Both the position numbers and the translations under genes were made by a program. From assembly GCA_916610825.1 (NCBI GenBank), contig OU744451.1, forward strand, positions 24,812,349 to 24,876,348: a DNA stretch of 64,000 nt, read 5' to 3'. Of the stretch, positions 12,347-24,880 are shown piece after piece (positions within the stretch are counted from its first letter, which is position 1; each line of letters opens with the position of its first letter). This DNA is from Haliclystus octoradiatus. Its lineage: Eukaryota; Cnidaria; Staurozoa; Stauromedusae; Haliclystidae. The notes beneath the pieces are model-generated. The model did no database searches. It saw only the letters and a program-made list of their open reading frames with translations, and had not been told where the DNA came from.

Positions 12347-13780
12347 CTCAAGAAGAAGGTATGTTAACTATTCCTCGTTAATTTCACCGGATTAAACGCT
12401 AATGAATTATAACTTCATATTTATTATTTTTCAAATTTTTAGAAAATGGTATGAGTTCCAGATTTGGCAATGCAACAGTCACATATTCAAAAAATTTGAA
12501 TGAAGCAACAACGAGTCCTTAGTATCTTATCTAGTTTAATTTAATTGTTTGTATAATGACTGTATTAACTGTTTGATATACTATATCCGTCTAGGCAATA
12601 TAGTTATTAGCTATATGAAAGGCTTACAAGTATTTTATTGACTTTTCCTTGCATTATTGAAGTTTTCAACCGCTCGCAGGTTTTCGGTTTTGTTTGCCTT
12701 CATTAGTCAGAGAAGCAGCTACAAGGCGAAAAAGTATTGTAAATGTATTAAATTTCAGCCATATATATATATATATCAAAACATACAAATTGTCAAAAAG
12801 TCTTTGTCAGAAGACAAAAACTTCGTTCCGACAGTGTTACAGTATTATCCTGCCATTAAAGATCTATATGAACAATTTGGAGCCTTTTTCAAGTTTTTTC
12901 TCTTACAATCCTTTTATAATCATAAGTGAAATTGCGTTGAGCATCAAATGTTATTCATGAATATCTTCTAGAATGTTCTCAATTTGCTCCCAACGTCCCA
13001 GAATCTAAGCTTCAATGTTCTTATAAAGTGTGTTATTATAAAAAAAGAGGAATTATAGCTGTTGAAATCAAAGACATAGATAGATCAAGCTGTCTTTTGT
13101 ATTTGCGCGTCAAATAGTTAACAATTTCTATACGGACTAGCTTGGAGCTTGAATCGATTAATTTCCCCAGTATCCAGAGAGACTTACCTGTTTAAAATAC
13201 GGTCGCAATCGCTTTGCTGTTTCATGAACATTGCTATTTCTTCTTTTGTGTTATTTTCCGCCCCCTCCTTGACCTCGTTTTTGAGATAATGTTAACATCA
13301 TGGCAAGATTCCAGGTACCCGTACAATGCCAATATAGCTGTTAAAACCGTGTTAAAGGGACTGATTTGACGCGTTAATGCCCGGCTATTTCCCCGGGATC
13401 TGGGGGTCGTGCTGTCATTTGACTAGCGCATAAATGAATGTGTACATTGAAACAATCAATCTTTATAGACTTTGTTACCTGTTCAATTTGTTACTCAAAA
13501 AATACAACGAAACAATGTTTAATAGGAACATATAACTTGTGACGTGGACACTCGAATGTTTTGAATATATTTTGATGCATTAATTAATTAAATGAATTGT
13601 ATATTCTGTTTCAATTTAAGTTGTTGTAAACAGCAGTTTGCATGTACAATTATATAATTATGTTGAAGTACATTAAATTTAGTGAATATATAATACAATA
13701 GTGCAGTAAACAAATTTTCAATAATTTTGGCTCAAAATTTCTTTCGATAATGTTTTGCAGAAGAATGATGTTGTCGATTA
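12347..13780. other. 3' flank of the zinc-finger gene, no further gene recognised
   Basis: A possible 3'-UTR intron runs from a donor at 12359 (AAGAAG|GTATGT) to an acceptor near 12442 (TTTTTAG). No convincing polyadenylation signal was pinned down. Beyond 12650 there are only short frames without recognisable domains, up to the terminal exon of the EGF gene on the other strand. Confidence 0.4.
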
Positions 13781-16700
13781 TTATCTATTGTTTCGTCTTT
13801 CACAGAATCTGCCTGAATACCCTGTTGGGCAGATACACAATTGAAAATAATATGGTGGTCCATTAGTCAGGCACTTTCCATTGTGTTGGCACGCTTGAAA
13901 CATAGATTCCTCAAGTTCTCTCTCGGATTCCTCTTCAAATTCACGACAGGGCATCATTGCAGCTAAATTAAAAGAAAACACTTTTAAGTTAAATTTGACA
14001 AAGAGAATTGTATAAAAACTGACTTCTCTATTACTGCTGAAGTCAAGATGGACTCAAATGTATTATTTATTCATTTGATTTTTTATCCTTAAATAAAACC
14101 ATAGTCATAGAGACTAATACTAGATTCAAATTGCGAGAGCCTTTTTTACCAAAATAGATTATAATTGATACGTAACTACTTCTGGCTATAGAAACATATT
14201 TTGCTAGGCGATTATCAATTTTGGATGCCTTAAAACACAGACGCCAAGTTTACTCTCCCTTTCATGAACTTCGTGAATTGCTAATGACATTTTCAAATTG
14301 TTCGTGAACTTCGTGGATAGGCAACGGAATTTTCAAACTGTTCATGAACTTCGTGAATAGCAAATGACATGTTAAATATGTTCATGAACGTTGTGAAAAG
14401 CCAATGAAATTCTAAAACTGTTCATGAACTTCGCGAATAGCCAATGAAATGTTCAAACTGTTCATGAACTTCGTGAATGAACTTCGTGAATAGCGAATGA
14501 CATTTTCAAATTGTTCATAGTCATTGTGAATAGTTCATGGAATTTGAAACTAATCATTAAATTTGTGAATTGTCACTGGGTAGTCAATTCACAATTCTCG
14601 AATGTTCATCAGTAAATCACAAATGTATTTAAGCATGTATAATTTATGCAGACACATTTAGTGTTGTCTGTCAGTTCTTTTACTTATTTATCAGGAAGTA
14701 AAAGTACCGCAAGTTAGAATTATTGATCATTTTGAGAAATTGTTCCGTGCGTATGTATGTACACTCATTACACGAATCTCGTACAAATCTGATTTTCATT
14801 GCCTATTCAAATCACGTTTCGAGGGGGAAAAGAATTTGTCACCGCCCGGGCTTGAACCGGGGACCTTGCGCGTGTGAAGCGCACGTGATAACCGCTACAC
14901 TACGGTGACTTGTAAAGTAAAAGTACAGCGACTCACAATTGAAGCGTTTGAATTTCTCCGATCTTTTCGCCTGTAAAGTAAATGTAAAAAAAACAATAGA
15001 TCATTATTTGAATGAACAACCAGTAAGACAACAAAGCTCACTTACGAAAATTTTACACTGTAACACATTTGCAGCGCGGAGAGACGTTCTGAGACTACGC
15101 AACGCATGCGGAGCAATTTGTTTATTTACGGCAAGCTTCGCTAAATGTCGGCGAGACAATGCTAATTGTTTTATTTGACCAATCATAAAAGGCTCAAGTC
15201 ACCAAAGTAGCTAGTTAGTCCTCTGGTTATTCCACATGGGGTTGTCGAGAATCAGTTGCAGGCCTTTTACGACACACTTGCCTATCTTAAACTTAAACTA
15301 TCATCATCATCATCATCATCATCTTTATTTATTTAAAATCGCATTCTACTGTTTTGCATAAATGCTAGCAGTTACCACATTACAGAAAGTACGGTATGTT
15401 TTACAGAGTAACGATTAATTATCTAACTTAATATGTACTATAAAAAATAAAAATAATAGTAAGAAAATTTAAATAAAATTCATACTGACTTACACAATAT
15501 ATATTGTGTTCGGCTGATGTTATTATACAATTTTGCTCCGATGCGTGCGAGTGCGACAGAGTTTTTGCCTGCAGTTCATGTATAGCTTCTCTGTGTGAAG
15601 TCTTTCACGTCTGCCAAGCAATCTTCTGTTGGGTGGAGTCTGCTCAATCGAATGACTGTTCTTACGGATCTTGCCATAGACTTGTCAAGGCGGGCTTGTA
15701 GCGTTTTATTCAGTTTACAAAGCAATATGTTACAAAAGGAGAGATGGGGTACGATAAAAGCTTTCATCAGTATGACTTTCTTTTCCAGAGGAAAGAAGTT
15801 TTTGAGCATTGCTAACATTGAAGACTTCTTGGAGATGTTCGTGCAGATGTTTGATACTTGTGCTTTATACGAGAGGTCTGAATCAATCGTATAATGATTC
15901 TCCATCCATTTCGAGATTTCGTGCTTTGCCTCGGAGCGTCATACATTTAGAGACTTGCTTTGGTTGATCTTTAAACTATTTTCTTTAAACCATTTCGAAA
16001 TATTGCCGATGCCGTCATTCATTTCGATAGAAAGAATAATGATGTCTTTGTGAGAGTGGTAGAGCGTCATGTCATCTGCATATTGTCTTATGGTCCCGCT
16101 TATGGTGCAATTGTTGAGTGTGTGCTGGAGATCGTTCACGAAGATGTTGAACAAAAAGGGGCCAAGAATACTTCCTTGTGGAACTCCAGTCGGTACTAGT
16201 CTCCACGCTGAGTATGTCTTACCAATTCTCACATGTTGACGTCTGTTATGGAGATATATTTTTATAAAAGAGACACATTTTTCACCGAAGCCATATGCAC
16301 TAACTTTGGCGAGTAGAAAGGGGTGATTTATTGTATCGAACGCTTTATTTAAATCAACGGCGACAATTGCAACATTTTTAGCGCTATTCAGAGACTCCCT
16401 CCAATCTTCCGTAATTTTTAATAATGCCGTTTCGCACGAGTAACCGTGAAGATATCCGGATAGTGTAATCGACCAGAGATGGTTTGCTTGCATATGCTCT
16501 GACATTTGATTGTTTATTAACCGCTCAAATACCTTTGGTAACGCTGCAAGGAGTGTTATTGGACGGTAATTGGTTTCTTAATGTAGTGGGTCAGATGCTT
16601 TGAAAATGGGAGTCGCGCAACCATCTTTCCAGTGAGACGGAAATACATTATCGACGATACGCTGGTTGAAAATTCGGCTAAAAGGATTAGCAAGGACCAA

Positions 16701-18830
16701 ATGAGCTTGTTATAGAACCCAATTTGGTAGTCCATCTTCTCCTGGCGATTTACGAAGTTTGAGCTTTCAAAGTACGTTGCTCACCTCTGATTGGGTTGTA
16801 GGTCTCAGTTGCATTTCTGTGTTTTCTTTCTTTTTCATCAGCTCTTTGATGTTAATTATCGAAGGGTGTTCGTCGAAATCATTACTGCCATAGCTATGGT
16901 GATTTTCCATGTACGATATAAATTTGTTGTTCAATTGATTGGCTACTTGCACTGAATCTGATGTAGCTATCTATCTATCTTGCTGTGTTTGTATTCATAT
17001 ATTTGTGCGATATTGAGCTTAACTCATAGTCATGTAACCTAGCCTCTTGTTCATGTAATATATATATAATCTGTTCTCTACTCAATCTATTCATTCTGTT
17101 GATAACTCAACTGCGTGTTTATCTTGAGTCATCGTAATATCGATTATCATACAATATTTACTATACACGAGGAAAGTTGGCATACACGAATGGGTGCTTT
17201 TAACAATTTCCGAGTGCCTTCCAACTTTCCTGAGTGTAGTAAATATGAATATTAAATTGCGTTTTCTTATTTCCAGTCTTTTTGAATGAATATCTTCCTT
17301 TGCGTTCTAAATTTTATGCAACATCGAACCGTGTATTCTATATAAACACTAGTTGCATTTGATGCAATATTGAGTATAGCTGCATATCTGTAGTTAATAC
17401 CGACTGCTTTGTTTTGAGATTCAATTCCAAGCATTTCAATTTAAAAATAATTCAGCATTGACTCTATAATGATATTTTTCGATAATTTGTAAGTAATCAA
17501 GTCACAGTTTTATAGACATGAGCATTACATAATACACTTTACATAAATAATATAAATAGTACTAAAATAATCATAATGACAACGATATAATTGTAAAAAA
17601 CAATGCCTATGAGACAATGTATAATAACTGCTATACACCTTACACTTTTGGTATACTGGCAAATAATTGACTCAACAACGACATTGACTCCAATGCTCAA
17701 ATAAATCTTGCTTTAAAATTTTTTTTTTTTTTTTTTCAAACTGAAAATAATCATAAAATATATACAGGAATCTATATATATATAAGATTATATATATAAT
17801 CTTACTTTAAAATCGATTGAAAAAACAGTGAAAGATTTGACCACACTCTCGCACATATAGATTAATTTTGAGACTATACGGTGTATACACCATGAAAGTG
17901 ACTTGTTTTCAAAAGCATGATGCTTTCATCCGGGATTCTGAATAAACATGACGTGCAAGCAAACATTTCTTCAAAGAAGGATTCCTATAAAACGTTAACC
18001 GAGAATCACCATTTTCGAAAGCGTGAATCAGGAATTTGCCAAAAATAGTCCCGAATTCAACATCATTAAATTAATTTATATTTTGTTTAGAAAGATATAT
18101 GAAATTGATTTTCTAATCGAAATTTTTAAAAATACTTGAGTAATAGCATGTTTCGCCATATATCATTTGTCTTCTTAAATCTAAGGTTCAAAAAGCATCG
18201 TCTCAAGCCGCAGACAAGTTAAACCGATGATTTCTACGAACAGGAATTGGGCGGTTTTGATATGTGCGATACGTGAATTTTGAAAAGTTTCATCCATGAT
18301 CCGAGAATGGCATCCCGTATGAGTCAATCCCGTTTGAATAAGCAAACTTTAACTTGAAACAAGCAAACAATTTCTTATTTTAAGTACAAACTTTCTTAGA
18401 ATTTCTCAAATGAAGAAACTACTGTAAAATCCGGCAATACCGGGTCAATAACAGATACCAAAGAAGTCCAATACTGAGTAATTAACTGTCATACTTCGCT
18501 AAATGTTTACCTCTAACAACGGATATTTTCAAGTCTCCCTAGCATAACGTTATTGCCGGATTCAACAGTCTGTTGTATCCAATTTCAACAACTATTTTAT
18601 ATCTAATCCAGATCATAGAATTTTCTATATAACATTTTTACTTATTTTTTAATTTGAATTCATAAAAAGAATGGATAGAACATTATCATGGGTAATTTCG
18701 AATAACATATTTATTTGAAGCTCTGTCATGGTTCACGTACCTTTAGAGACGCAGTATTCTCTGATTCTTCAAAGGCAACACTTGTCCAAACCATTAAAGT
18801 TAATAGAAGGAAAAATATCTTCATAAACAT
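13781..18830 (-). CDS. Small secreted EGF-domain protein (first and last coding exons seen)
   Basis: The last exon (13962 down to 13781) follows a minus-strand acceptor TTTAATTTAG and codes for an acidic stretch and an EGF-like module with six cysteines. Intercysteine spacing is 18, 5, 11, 1 and 8 residues, with the usual C-x-C and a G-Y-S-G-x-x-C end, then a stop. The first exon (18830 down to 18741) codes for MFMKIFFLLLTLMVWTSVAF, a clear signal peptide, then an acidic segment, and ends at AAAG|GTACGT. Linking them is inference: exon 1 ends in phase 0 while the EGF exon needs one leading base, so at least one exon of 3n+1 bases is missing between them. The mature product would be a short secreted ligand-like or matrix protein; the family is not recognised. 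The first EGF loop is unusually long. Confidence 0.6.
14261..14565. repeat. 40-bp minisatellite built on GTTCATGAAC
   Basis: Units start at 14261, 14301, 14341, 14381, 14421 and 14461, exactly 40 bp apart, with a longer last unit near 14513. Each carries a TTCATGAACTTCGTGAATAG-like core followed by an AATGACATTTTCAAA-like tail. It lies in the presumed intron of the EGF gene. Confidence 0.9.
14837..14909 (-). tRNA. tRNA-Val(CAC): tRNA-Val (anticodon CAC)
   Basis: The minus strand folds as a standard 73-nt tRNA: acceptor GTCACCG pairs with CGGTGAC, discriminator A, anticodon loop TTCACAC between TGCGC and GCGCA. A box TAGTGTAGCGG and B box GGTTCAAGCC are present. A TTTT terminator for RNA polymerase III follows at 14831-14828. 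There is no intron. It lies inside the presumed large intron of the EGF gene on the same strand. Confidence 0.95.
15300..16955 (-). mobile_element. Dead non-LTR retrotransposon (LINE) with reverse transcriptase remnants
   Basis: Three broken frames on the minus strand (16952-16767, 16505-15939, 15905-15576) carry parts of a LINE ORF2: an N-terminal segment, reverse transcriptase blocks DLNKAFDTINH, GVPQGSILGPF and YADDM, and a C-terminal segment. Stops and frameshifts separate them. The 3' end, reading minus, is marked by an (ATG)n tail at about 15301-15322. The tail and motif set fit the CR1/L2/jockey group; no endonuclease domain is visible. Confidence 0.85.
16956..18735. other. Gene-free stretch with a fold-back element and simple repeats
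   Basis: A 94-bp fold-back lies at 17154-17247 (ATATTTACTA...TAGTAAATAT ends with a GAAAGTTGG arm). A poly-T run lies near 17720 and (TA)n-rich sequence at 17760-17805. It is presumably intronic to the EGF gene, but no middle exon was recognised. Confidence 0.5.
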
Positions 18831-19829
18831 AATTGCAGCAATATAATGGAATTATGATTAATCTGAAATAAGATTTTTCTGATTATTTATTTTTATGTAT
18901 ATATTGATTTTATGTACCCAGCTGTTATTGGGCACCTGTTTTTGAAAGATTAAATAATTTTCAAATTGATTGATGTAACTTCCTGCCGCTTTCTATGTAT
19001 ACCAATCTGTGTCTCTTGATTTGAGACGTTGTTATTAAATTATTTGTTATGATACATCCTCAGCTGATAGGAAAAGTAATCGGTGACACAGAGATATATT
19101 ATTTCCCTCTTATTTGTGGATTTCATCATACAAATTTGATTCAAAAAAAATTTAATTTAAAACAATAGTTATAACAATTTACTGCTCCAAATTATTGACA
19201 TTACTGTTTATAGAAACACCAGTGGTGTAAAGGTGCATAAATTAAACTCCGTCTCTGACGAATGTCCTGTTAGATCATAGAAGTCGGAGACGAAGTCAAT
19301 GATACGCACGATCCTTATGATTTCATTGTCTGAATAATCAAAAGAACCTCCATTAAATCTAGAACGCAGAAATACGATATTTGCCAAATTTTGTATGACT
19401 AATTATAACTTATAAAATGCTAGTCACCATATGCTGAGTTACAGGCTTCCAAATAAATTTAAAAACAAGCAAACGAGAAAACATTTCTTGAAATGGGTAA
19501 ACTTTCATTTGAATCAAGATCATTAATTTAGTAATATTGATTTAATGATATTAATTTAGTAGAAAATGCCCAGCGTTGACATACTAGGAGAGTTTGTAAA
19601 TGAATGCATTTATACTATGAGAGTTACGCTCATCGCTTACAGATTCTAAAACTATAATCATTGGAATTAAGAAGAGTAAAATCTGATTTAACGATGTTAT
19701 AACAAATATATATTTATACATATTATATATTTGAATATATTCAAGTCATCAACAACTTAGTAGAACTAAGTATGGATACATTGTCAATCAATTATGACCT
19801 ATCAAGGTACACTTTACGTGGGCCATCAC
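18831..19829. other. Stretch with no recognised feature
   Basis: AT-rich sequence upstream of the EGF gene signal-peptide exon. It would hold that gene's promoter, but no TATA box or start site was identified with confidence. Confidence 0.4.
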
Positions 19830-20425
19830 CTTAAATTGAAAGCATTAAGAATGCCACGCCTTGATACTACCAAGCATCTATTCTGCCACCGTGTAATACC
19901 ATGGTGGAATGCCCTGCCTACTAGATATTGTTAACTCAAAAACCATAGCAATTTTTAAAAACAATATAGATAATATTGATTTATCACGTTTTTGCAAAAT
20001 ATATAATCATTAATTAATCACCAAGAGGGAATGCTAATAGTATCATGGGTACCTTTATTAATGAAGACGTTGAGAACAAATTTGAAATAGATAAATTAGT
20101 TAAATTAGAATAGGGGTATATTAGGCAAATTTTTAAATGAAACATAGTTCTGTTTTAAGTTAACATTTTATTGAATGTATATATATGTATGTATGAAGAA
20201 ATAAATTATATTGAATAACAATTAAAAAAAATAATAATAATCATTAATCATGTAACGGTTAAATATATTTTTTTCTTTCTTAGAACTTTAAATGTTTTTT
20301 CAAGGCTGTATGTATTAGTGGAGAATGGAGTTGTTTCAGACTCCCTTAATTTGTCTGTCAAAATTCTAATTTTTATTTTTGAAATAAATCAATCAATCAA
20401 TCAATCAATCAACCAATCAAAAATT
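19830..20425 (+). mobile_element. LINE 3' fragment with (AATC)n tail
   Basis: The plus strand reads KLKALRMPRLDTTKHLF then RVIPWWNALP, the conserved C-terminal block of CR1/jockey-type LINE ORF2. An AT-rich 3' region follows, ending in (AATC)n at about 20388-20420. Confidence 0.75.
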
Positions 20426-20554
20426 CAAACTTGGTAACAGAAAGCCGGGGAAGTAACTCCCATACAACACTGCACTGTCAGTGCTGACTTAGCTCTTGTA
20501 ATCAATAGCATAATTAAATTTTTTCTATTTTAACGTTATACAGTATAACGTTTT

Positions 20555-20648
20555 GAAACTAGTTGTTGGATAGCCCCCTCCCCCCGTATCAAAGTTATGG
20601 TTTAGGAAAGAGAATACTACAAACCGATTGGTTGGAGGTTACTAAGAT
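20555..20648 (+). pseudogene. Duplicated fragment of the GNAT acetyltransferase gene
   Basis: Bases 20555-20623 closely repeat 23413-23480 of the acetyltransferase gene (shared TTAGTTGTTGGATAGCCCCC, then CGTATCAAAGTTATGGTTTA), with a few substitutions and a small insertion in the C-run. Weaker similarity continues to about 20648. The copy covers the acetyl-CoA-binding region and has no open frame of its own. Confidence 0.85.
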
Positions 20649-20899
20649 GATATATGATATGATATATATTTTGTCAGTTTGATCGGTAAATAAAGGACAC
20701 TTTACGCTATAGAAAGTGTCACTTACATACAGCATTGATATTAATTAAGAACTGGATTAAATAAAGGTTATTAATTATGTATTAGATATGTATCTATATA
20801 TTAGGTATATGTAAAACTATAAGACTGATTTTTTTTATCTATATAAACACTTTACAAAATGCTGACAAATTAGATGATCGTAGTTGCTAATAAGTCGCT

Positions 20900-21127
20900 A
20901 TATAGAGGTTGCTAGCAAGACAAGATCTCACTCCCATAATGACATATACATCAAGTCAAGCCATCGCCACTCATTTCAATATGCTGGTGCTCACAAGTGG
21001 AATGATATACCGTCTACAATGAAGGAGGTTTCCAAAAGGAAAAGTTTCAAAAGTCTCCTTGAGAAGCATTTAAATACCAATAAAATTACATCATCTCAAC
21101 TGTTAAGTTCGTATTTAACTAACCTTG
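20900..21127 (+). mobile_element. LINE C-terminal fragment
   Basis: The frame reads TRSHSHNDIYIKSSHRHSFQ then AHKWNDIPSTMKEV, a LINE ORF2 C-terminal block. The same block recurs in diverged form at 27556-27690. It is cut at its 3' side by an opposite-strand LINE fragment. Confidence 0.75.
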
Positions 21128-21616
21128 TATGTATGTATGTATGTATTTTATTTGTCAACAATGGTGACAGGCAAATACAGGGAAACTTGTGGTTCCCACT
21201 TATGTAAAGCCGTTAAAAAAAGTTAAGATATGTTATTAAGATAAAAGTTTTACAAACAAAAATTGCTACTCAAATATTTACAAGGCGTTTAGAACTATCT
21301 AGCTAAGTTAAAAAGGTTATAAGATAAAATTTAAAAGGTTACGACATTTGTACTAAAGTATTTACAAGGCATTTAGATCTATGCTAGCTAAAGAACGTTT
21401 GAATGCTGGCACTGTCTTTGAAGTAACACATTTCTCTGGCAGAGAATTCCACCAAGGTATGACACGATTGCAAAAGTCATTTTGAATGGATTTAAACTTG
21501 GGGATTGATTTTGATTTTAATTTGTACGAGTTTCCTCCCATGTTGTATTTATTTATATCAAAATCGCAAAGCTTATTTATGTCTAAATCGACCATATTAT
21601 GGGTTATTTTAAACAT
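21128..21616 (-). mobile_element. LINE 3' fragment with (TACA)n tail
   Basis: The minus-strand frame at 21616-21362 ends in the block NRVIPWWNSLPEKCV followed by FKRSLASIDLNAL, a typical LINE ORF2 C terminus. A 3' region follows, ending in (TACA)n at about 21128-21146, where it is fused to the plus-strand LINE fragment. Confidence 0.8.
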
Positions 21617-22994
21617 AAAAATTGAAATATAGCTGTATATATATATATATGTATTATTGTAATCAATTATTTTATGTTTATTCCCTAGTTTATTACGTAA
21701 ATCACGAGGGCTGTATTAGCTTCAAACAAGAACTTCTATATCTTTGTGCAAGGAGTATCAAAAGCGAAGCACCTCGATATTTTACTTAGGGTTGGGTAAA
21801 TGAAATATATAGTGAAAAAATTGGAGCTCTTCGGTCCCTAGTTCGGTCTCAACCCAAGTCATAAATGATGAGCGGTCCCTAAGATATTTTACATGAATTT
21901 AAGGATTAATTATCAAAACTGAAATCCACTGTAAATTGACTTTTTACAATTGCCCAGTCCTATTCGTGAATACTCTTTGAGAGACTTCGTTCCAACATGA
22001 GCTTGAAATATGATTATTGCAAATAAATGTGTGTAGAGCGTATAATATTTCAGCCTCTTTTATCATTATGGTCCCAATATTTAGTCATTGAATTAACTTG
22101 TTATACAATATCACATAACAGTCCCCTGGCCTGGGCCTACTGTCATTAGAAAAAGACATAAAACACGATTGAACACCATCATCATCATCATTTATTGAGT
22201 ATACCTTATAAGCCATTTCCGGCTTTTTTTACAAAGGGCTTATACAGAATAATACATTTAATATATAAAAAAACATTAATATAAAGATTAAAAGCTAATT
22301 AATAAGTATACATGGATACAATTATTATTTCGATATACCATACCCTGTCTCGTTCATGCTGTTCAGGTGTATATTCTTTTAAAAATGTATATTATTTATG
22401 CACCCTCGTTACATATATGCCTTCGGAAGATGTATGTGCATGTAATTTGGTTGATATAATTGAGATATACATTTGAGAGACACAAGACATAGATATAATT
22501 AGGTATAGACATATATTTGGTTCACATGCTGACACGACGAAGGACAGAGACGTAAGAGAGGTAACAAGGTGGGGCATTACAATTTACAGTTCTACAAACG
22601 GATATGACAAGTTGACTCCTGCGCTAACCACTACATGTAAAAAACGTCAGCTGACACGACCGTACAAGATGACAACAAAGAGGCGAAAGGAGAGAAACAG
22701 TTACAACGTGATAGATAGACTCTACATGATAACCGGACACTTCTTACGAACAGCACGGATGGTTGATTGCTTGGTCACGCCATAGGGCAGCATAGCATAT
22801 CTGGGATTAAAGCGAAGAGAAGGAAACATCACCATACACAACACTTTATTCAATAGGTCAAACACTCATTTTGAACTGTCGTAATTAATAATAGAAAAAT
22901 ACATTTCTATATTTCTATAGACTGGTGGTGTTCTAGCAACTGTAACATTGTAACATAGCTATAGAACCTGTACTAGCATCATTTTATCAATAAT
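21617..22994. other. Gene-free stretch with a LINE 3' tail
   Basis: About 22170-22330 is a minus-oriented retroelement 3' end with an (ATG)n tail; it is a close relative of 24880-25035 (shared block ATATAAAGATTAAAAGCTAAT). Nothing else is recognised before the acetyltransferase gene. Confidence 0.5.
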
Positions 22995-23675
22995 ATGTTC
23001 GTTGGTTGCTTTCGCAAAAGTGGTAATTTATTCACAATTCCTAGCAGACATTTACATCGAAAGTTTATGGTACAAGATTCTAATGCTATTGTCGAGCGAG
23101 AAAAATTCAAATCAATTTATTTACGTCTTTGGGATGAAAATGATGCCGCTAAACTATACGAAACTTACAAGAGATACAGTCAAGTTCTGGAGGATTATAT
23201 TTCTGCACCGATGAAACTTCATACAATCAATGACGCAATACACCGAACACAAAGCAACGAAAATAGTCACTACACAGCAAATCATTATTTTGGAATATTT
23301 GGAGAAAATGTAAATAAAAAATCTACTGATGACGTCATTATTGGCGAGTTGTCATTAGAGCATTGTTTTCTGTATGACTTAATACAATATGATTTGTTAC
23401 GATATAATGTTTCTGAAGTTAGTTGTTGGATAGCCCCCCCGTATCAAAGTTATGGTTTAGCAAAGAGAATAGTACAAACACTTGCGTCGGAGATTGCTAA
23501 TAAGTACCCGACTCAATCGCCGATCAACGCCGATTATATAATGGCAATGTGTCGTTTGAATAATATTAATGGAAGGCGTTCACTTCTAAGCAGTGGTTTT
23601 AAAGAACAAGATGAAATTACTGACTATAATCTCGATGGCTCTGATTGTGCTGTGTATTTAATGAAACTGCAGTAG
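22995..23675 (+). CDS. GNAT-family N-acetyltransferase, RimJ/RimL-like, intronless
   Basis: An uninterrupted 226-residue frame starts at ATG 22995. It shows the GNAT fold order: a β1/α1 region (LRLWDENDAAKLYETY), a core strand ending IIGELSLEH, the acetyl-CoA loop region (CWIAPPYQSYGLAKRIVQTL, where Q-S-Y-G-L-A stands for the usual Q/R-x-x-G-x-A) and the late block LNNINGRRSLLSSGFKE typical of RimJ/RimL-like enzymes. It should move an acetyl group from acetyl-CoA to an amine; the substrate is unknown. The Arg/Ser/His-rich N-terminal 25 residues could be a mitochondrial presequence (inference). No introns are seen, unlike the neighbouring genes, which fits a retrocopy or horizontal acquisition. 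A fragment of it is duplicated at 20555-20648. Confidence 0.75.
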   Translation: MFVGCFRKSGNLFTIPSRHLHRKFMVQDSNAIVEREKFKSIYLRLWDENDAAKLYETYKRYSQVLEDYISAPMKLHTINDAIHRTQSNENSHYTANHYFGIFGENVNKKSTDDVIIGELSLEHCFLYDLIQYDLLRYNVSEVSCWIAPPYQSYGLAKRIVQTLASEIANKYPTQSPINADYIMAMCRLNNINGRRSLLSSGFKEQDEITDYNLDGSDCAVYLMKLQ

Positions 23676-24559
23676 TAACTCGTTTATTATTACCTCAAAG
23701 GCTTCATTATGTCATGTTATGTCTAAAACTCTTGAAGGGCTCATATAATATACTTCTTGTGTAGTTCTCCCGTGTAGGTTCTCCGCTTCTGACGAGGTCT
23801 GCTCAAATAAAACAGGCTTTGGGAGGATGGCCATAAAAAAGGACCGTGTGAGATCATAAAAATGATATTTGACCCTAGATGAGAAAAGAAGATTCACCAA
23901 AAAAGAAATTTGAATGAAGAAAATTATTTCTCGAGGTTCAAAATGTATACCCTAAAACTTTGTTCTGATTTATGAAGAGGATTTTGATATTTGAAATTAG
24001 AGACAGTGCATATTTTAAAATAATTATTTAATTAATTAATTAAAGGTATATTTAGAGCATATGAGTGATTTTGGAATCAATTTCATGGGCCATGGTAACT
24101 TCCATTGTGCTTCAGATGGGTTGTTCAAATAGAGCTTTGGCAGAATATCCATCATAAAACCGTTTCACATATGGACTGATATACCCCAAGTATATTTGAA
24201 AATGGAATGGATATGTTATCCCAAAAAAATAAATAAAAATTTATCAAATTCAAAAGGTAACCCTAAAAAAATAATCAAAAGTCACTAGAGGGTACACTGT
24301 TAAAATTTATGATAAATTTTTCTTCGGGATTCAACGAAAAGTCTGAAGAAGCATGCTTCGTATTTGAATATCCCATATACCAAAAGGATGGAACTACATC
24401 CGACATTTTATGAGTCAGTATTTTGGTTTTGGTGCATTGTCTTGGGCTCTATCCAGTTTCCAATTACGAAAATGGATAGAAACCCGTCTTACATAGCCTG
24501 CGTGCAGACCCAAACCTTCTTTTTTATGGCCCTTAGTAGTATTTGTATGCTTATGCGTA
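23676..24559. other. Stretch with no recognised feature
   Basis: 3' flank of the acetyltransferase gene. Short frames carry no known motifs. Confidence 0.4.
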
Positions 24560-24880
24560 TGACGGTTTTTTGATCACCGAAAATACAGAAAGAAAAATAA
24601 ATAAGAACGCATTCATAATAACAATTAAAGCATCATCATCATCAGATGTGTATCGTAACTCATTTGGGTTATGTTTCATACATATTTATAATCAATTACC
24701 TCTAAATATTCGCTCCTCGAAATCTGTACGTAATAATTTTAAATCTAAATTAAGTCCTGAAAATTTATCAAAATATCTTGGATATAGCTAATATATAATT
24801 CAACTGTAATATTATGTACTACAATTTTAAATTTTGTATATAAACCAACCACTGTTGACATTACAGAAATAAAAAGTAAT
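24560..24880 (+). mobile_element. LINE C-terminal relic
   Basis: The plus-strand frame includes YNQLPLNIRSSKSVRNNFKS, the usual C-terminal signature of jockey/CR1-like ORF2, then an AT-rich 3' region ending near the (ATT)n at 24878-24890. Confidence 0.65.

Noticed and set aside
14261-14565. Regular repeats that might suggest a CRISPR-like array
   Set aside because: The 40-bp units are contiguous with no unique spacers, in an animal genome; it is a minisatellite.
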